In this document: positions 7,073 to 8,638 of the stretch, piece after piece
How positions within the stretch are numbered: the first letter of the stretch is position 1
Layout of the letters: every line of letters starts with the position of its first letter
From: an uncultured Erysipelotrichaceae bacterium
GTDB taxonomy: Bacteria > Bacillota_I > Bacilli_A > RFN20 > CAG-826
Direction of reading: 5' to 3'
Assembly (NCBI GenBank): GCA_902791085.1
Contig: CADAUN010000052.1
Coordinates: 1-8,638, forward strand
Length of the DNA: 8,638 bases
Position numbers and translations under genes: made by a program
Notes under the pieces: generated by a model
The model's database searches: none
What the model was told of the DNA's origin: nothing
What the model saw: the letters and a program-made list of their open reading frames with translations, nothing else

Positions 7073-8173
7073 ATGTCAGAAACAAAGCAGTCATCTTGCG
7101 AAATGTCTATTGCTGCCATTCGTTGTTTGTTGTTGGATGAAATTGAGCAAGCGAAAAGCGGTCATCCGGGAATGGCGCTCGATGTGGCCCCCGCATTTTA
7201 TGCGCTTTATCATGATCATTTAATCGCTGATCCGGCACATCCTTTATGGGAAAATCGCGATCGCTTTGTGCTTTCTAGCGGCCATAATAGCGCCTTGCTT
7301 TATGCGGTGCTTCATCTTGCTGGTTATGAAGTGACGATGGATGATTTAAAGCAATTTCGTCAGCTTCATTCCAAAACCCCCGGTCATCCGGAATGGGGTG
7401 TAACAGCGGGAGTAGATGCGACGGCCGGCCCTTTAGGGCAAGGCATCGGTCAAGCGGTTGGTATGGCAATGGCCGAAGAAAAAATCCGCGCCGCTTATCC
7501 TGACATTTCCTCTTTCTATGGCCATTATACGTTTTGTCTTTGTGGCGATGGCTGCTTAGAGGAAGGCATTTCCCAAGAAGCCATTTCTTTAGCAGGTCAT
7601 CTTCAATTAAATAAGCTGATTTTGATTTATGATGAAAACACTTCGACGTTAGACGGACCGACCAGCAATTCGTTGACCGAAAATGAAGATCTTCGCTTTA
7701 AAGCAGCTGGATGGAATGTTATCGATATTGATGATGGGAACGATGTTTCCGCTATTTCTAATGCCATTCAAGAAGCCAAAAAATCATCTTCTCGTCCGAC
7801 CATGATTCACCTTCATACCATCATTGGATATGGCAGCGAAAACGCAGGATCGCATAAAACCCATGGTGCGCCGTTAAGCGCAGAAGATACCGCTCACACC
7901 AAGGCCTTCTATCATTATGATTATCCGGCCTTTACTGTTCCGGAAGAAGTTTATGCCGATTTCCGTGATTCTTTCGGGAAACGAGGAAAAGAGGCATTCG
8001 AGCGCTACGCGGCTCAAAAAGCTAAGTGGGAAGCAAAACATCCTGATGCGGCGAAAGATTTTCAACGCGCCTTGCAGCGCGACTGGCGCGATTATGCCGT
8101 TAAGACGCCTGAAATCAAAACGGAAGATATTCTTATCGCCAGCCTTGTTGCAATCTTCACAGATGGTGTTTAG
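7073..8173 (+). CDS. tkt: Transketolase, N-terminal thiamine-diphosphate-binding half only (truncated at a chimeric junction)
   Basis: Transketolase moves two-carbon units between sugar phosphates in the pentose phosphate pathway, using thiamine diphosphate. The N-terminal domain is clear: AKSGHPGMALDVAP (27-40), SSGHNSALLYAVLHLAGY (68-85), KTPGHPEWG (101-109), AGPLGQG (118-124), the cofactor-binding GDGCLEEGISQEA (158-170) with metal-ligand Asn189 in YDENTSTLDG (186-195), and IGYGSENAGSHKTHGAP (251-267). Family members are about 650 residues and continue with a pyrimidine-binding domain and a C-terminal domain; both are missing. Transketolase-like sequence runs to about residue 353 (KTPEIKTEDI, ending near 8131). 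The last 13 residues, LIASLVAIFTDGV, are antisense to an esterase gene and are not transketolase. The reading frame shows no defect before that point, so the truncation comes from the join rather than decay. The complete gene presumably continues in the source genome. It is 68 bp downstream of aspS, perhaps as a separate transcription unit. Confidence 0.92.
   Translation: MSETKQSSCEMSIAAIRCLLLDEIEQAKSGHPGMALDVAPAFYALYHDHLIADPAHPLWENRDRFVLSSGHNSALLYAVLHLAGYEVTMDDLKQFRQLHSKTPGHPEWGVTAGVDATAGPLGQGIGQAVGMAMAEEKIRAAYPDISSFYGHYTFCLCGDGCLEEGISQEAISLAGHLQLNKLILIYDENTSTLDGPTSNSLTENEDLRFKAAGWNVIDIDDGNDVSAISNAIQEAKKSSSRPTMIHLHTIIGYGSENAGSHKTHGAPLSAEDTAHTKAFYHYDYPAFTVPEEVYADFRDSFGKRGKEAFERYAAQKAKWEAKHPDAAKDFQRALQRDWRDYAVKTPEIKTEDILIASLVAIFTDGV
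8111..8131. other. Probable chimeric junction between transketolase and esterase DNA
   Basis: Within these 21 bp the + strand reads EIKTEDI, which continues transketolase sensibly, and the minus strand reads NIFRFDF, which continues the SGNH esterase sensibly. Right of it only the esterase makes sense; left of it only transketolase does. Two unrelated genes, each cut off without its C-terminal part and facing each other, meet over a short shared word. This is the expected signature of an assembly misjoin at a shared k-mer, though a real rearrangement at microhomology cannot be excluded from sequence alone. No insertion-sequence ends or target duplication are visible. Confidence 0.75.
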
Positions 8174-8638
8174 TACCTTCTGCTGTAAAGCCGACTCGTT
8201 ATCGTCAAGCATACAACCTGAGAGCAACACAATCTTGGCATTTGGATAATGTGAACGAACAGTCTTCAACAGTTTACGATAGCCCTTTTCGTATAGTTTA
8301 ATATCGAAATTAGGTGTTGACAAATCGTTTGTTCCTAAGTTGATGCAAACGAGCTGTGGCTGATATTTGGAGAAATCCCATTTCTGCGAATGATCGTTGA
8401 ACAAGGTGTATTCGTATTGCCAAGACATATTGTCTTTGCTGCCTGCCTTTGGACCATTATAGTTGCGATAAGCACCTATTCCTGAACGAGATATACTTGT
8501 GTGCTGCGCATTTAGAGCCTGAGAAACCAGAGTTGCAAAGCTATAATAATGATTTTCGGTTTCGTCCTCAAAAGGATCTTCTTTTCTTAAAGATTCCACT
8601 CCATAGGCACAGGTGATACTGTTGCCAATAAACTCTAT
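8111..8638 (-). CDS. SGNH/GDSL-type esterase (CE2-like, Bacteroidota-type), partial at both ends
   Basis: The minus strand is open from the right edge (8638) and reads IEFIGNSITCAYGVES, the SGNH block I with the nucleophile Ser (GNS). It continues to SGIGAYRNYNGP (block II Gly region), INLGTNDLS (block III, oxyanion Asn) and AKIVLLSGCMLDD, ending near NIFRFDF. These are hallmarks of SGNH hydrolases that deacetylate plant polysaccharides or other esters, such as CE2-like acetylxylan esterases common in Prevotella and Bacteroides. The N-terminus (possibly a signal peptide and a jelly-roll domain) lies beyond the window. The C-terminal block with the catalytic Asp-x-x-His is missing, because the frame runs into transketolase antisense at about 8111. 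The same frame stays open to 7874, but that stretch is antisense to transketolase and is not real protein. The substrate is inferred from family resemblance only. Hand-counted GC over 8161-8460 is about 40%. Confidence 0.82.

Noticed and set aside
8132..8173. Natural frameshift or pseudogene decay of transketolase
   Set aside because: No downstream frame resumes transketolase; the following DNA codes for an unrelated gene on the other strand, so a single-base error cannot explain the truncation.
8100..8180. Insertion sequence or phage attachment site at the junction
   Set aside because: No inverted repeats, transposase or integrase, tRNA end or target duplication is visible around the join.
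7917..8249. Plus-strand open frame of 110 codons overlapping the junction
   Set aside because: It lies out of frame within transketolase, then runs antisense to the esterase; no recognisable family and no good ribosome binding site.
7874..8599. Minus-strand open frame of 241 codons read as one complete protein
   Set aside because: Only the part above about 8111 matches SGNH esterase. The rest is antisense to well-conserved transketolase sequence, and the apparent start at 8599 is an internal GTG codon of a frame that remains open to the window edge.

Overview
The window looks like a chromosomal housekeeping locus of a Bacillota bacterium (Bacilli or an Erysipelotrichia/Mollicutes-like gut lineage; genus not resolvable by eye). 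It appears to end in a chimeric join to unrelated, Bacteroidota-like DNA. The gene order (probable secDF tail, recJ, relA/rel, hisS, aspS) is the conserved Bacillus-type block secDF-recJ-apt-relA-dtd-hisS-aspS, but with apt and dtd absent. The standard genetic code fits: the complete genes read tryptophan only as TGG, and TGA is the probable stop of the upstream gene.

Layout. Positions 2-76 hold the last codons of an upstream gene, probably SecDF/SecF, whose stop overlaps the recJ start (TGATG). RecJ (76-1632), bifunctional (p)ppGpp synthetase/hydrolase Rel (1661-3919), HisRS (3934-5271) and AspRS (5274-7004) follow on the + strand. The gaps are 28, 14 and 2 bp and no terminator is visible, so this is very likely one operon. 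The 28-bp recJ-rel gap is exactly spanned by a 9-codon micro-ORF joined at both ends by TAATG stop/start overlaps. After a 68-bp gap with a strong Shine-Dalgarno, the N-terminal (thiamine-diphosphate-binding) half of a transketolase begins at 7073.

The transketolase stops matching its family at about 8131. From about 8111 to the window end, the minus strand instead encodes most of an SGNH/GDSL (CE2-like) esterase of Bacteroidota type, missing its C-terminal catalytic His block. The two genes meet at a stretch of about 21 bp (8111-8131) that makes family-consistent sense on both strands. An assembly chimera at a shared k-mer is the simplest explanation.

Together, the operon links DNA repair (RecJ), stringent response (Rel) and charging of tRNA-His and tRNA-Asp; Rel responds to uncharged tRNA, the state the two synthetases relieve. 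I found no tRNA, rRNA, CRISPR, insertion sequence or defence system, and no evidence of a new biological system. The points most worth checking are the chimeric junction, the micro-ORF, and the His-rich tail and active-site variants of HisRS.
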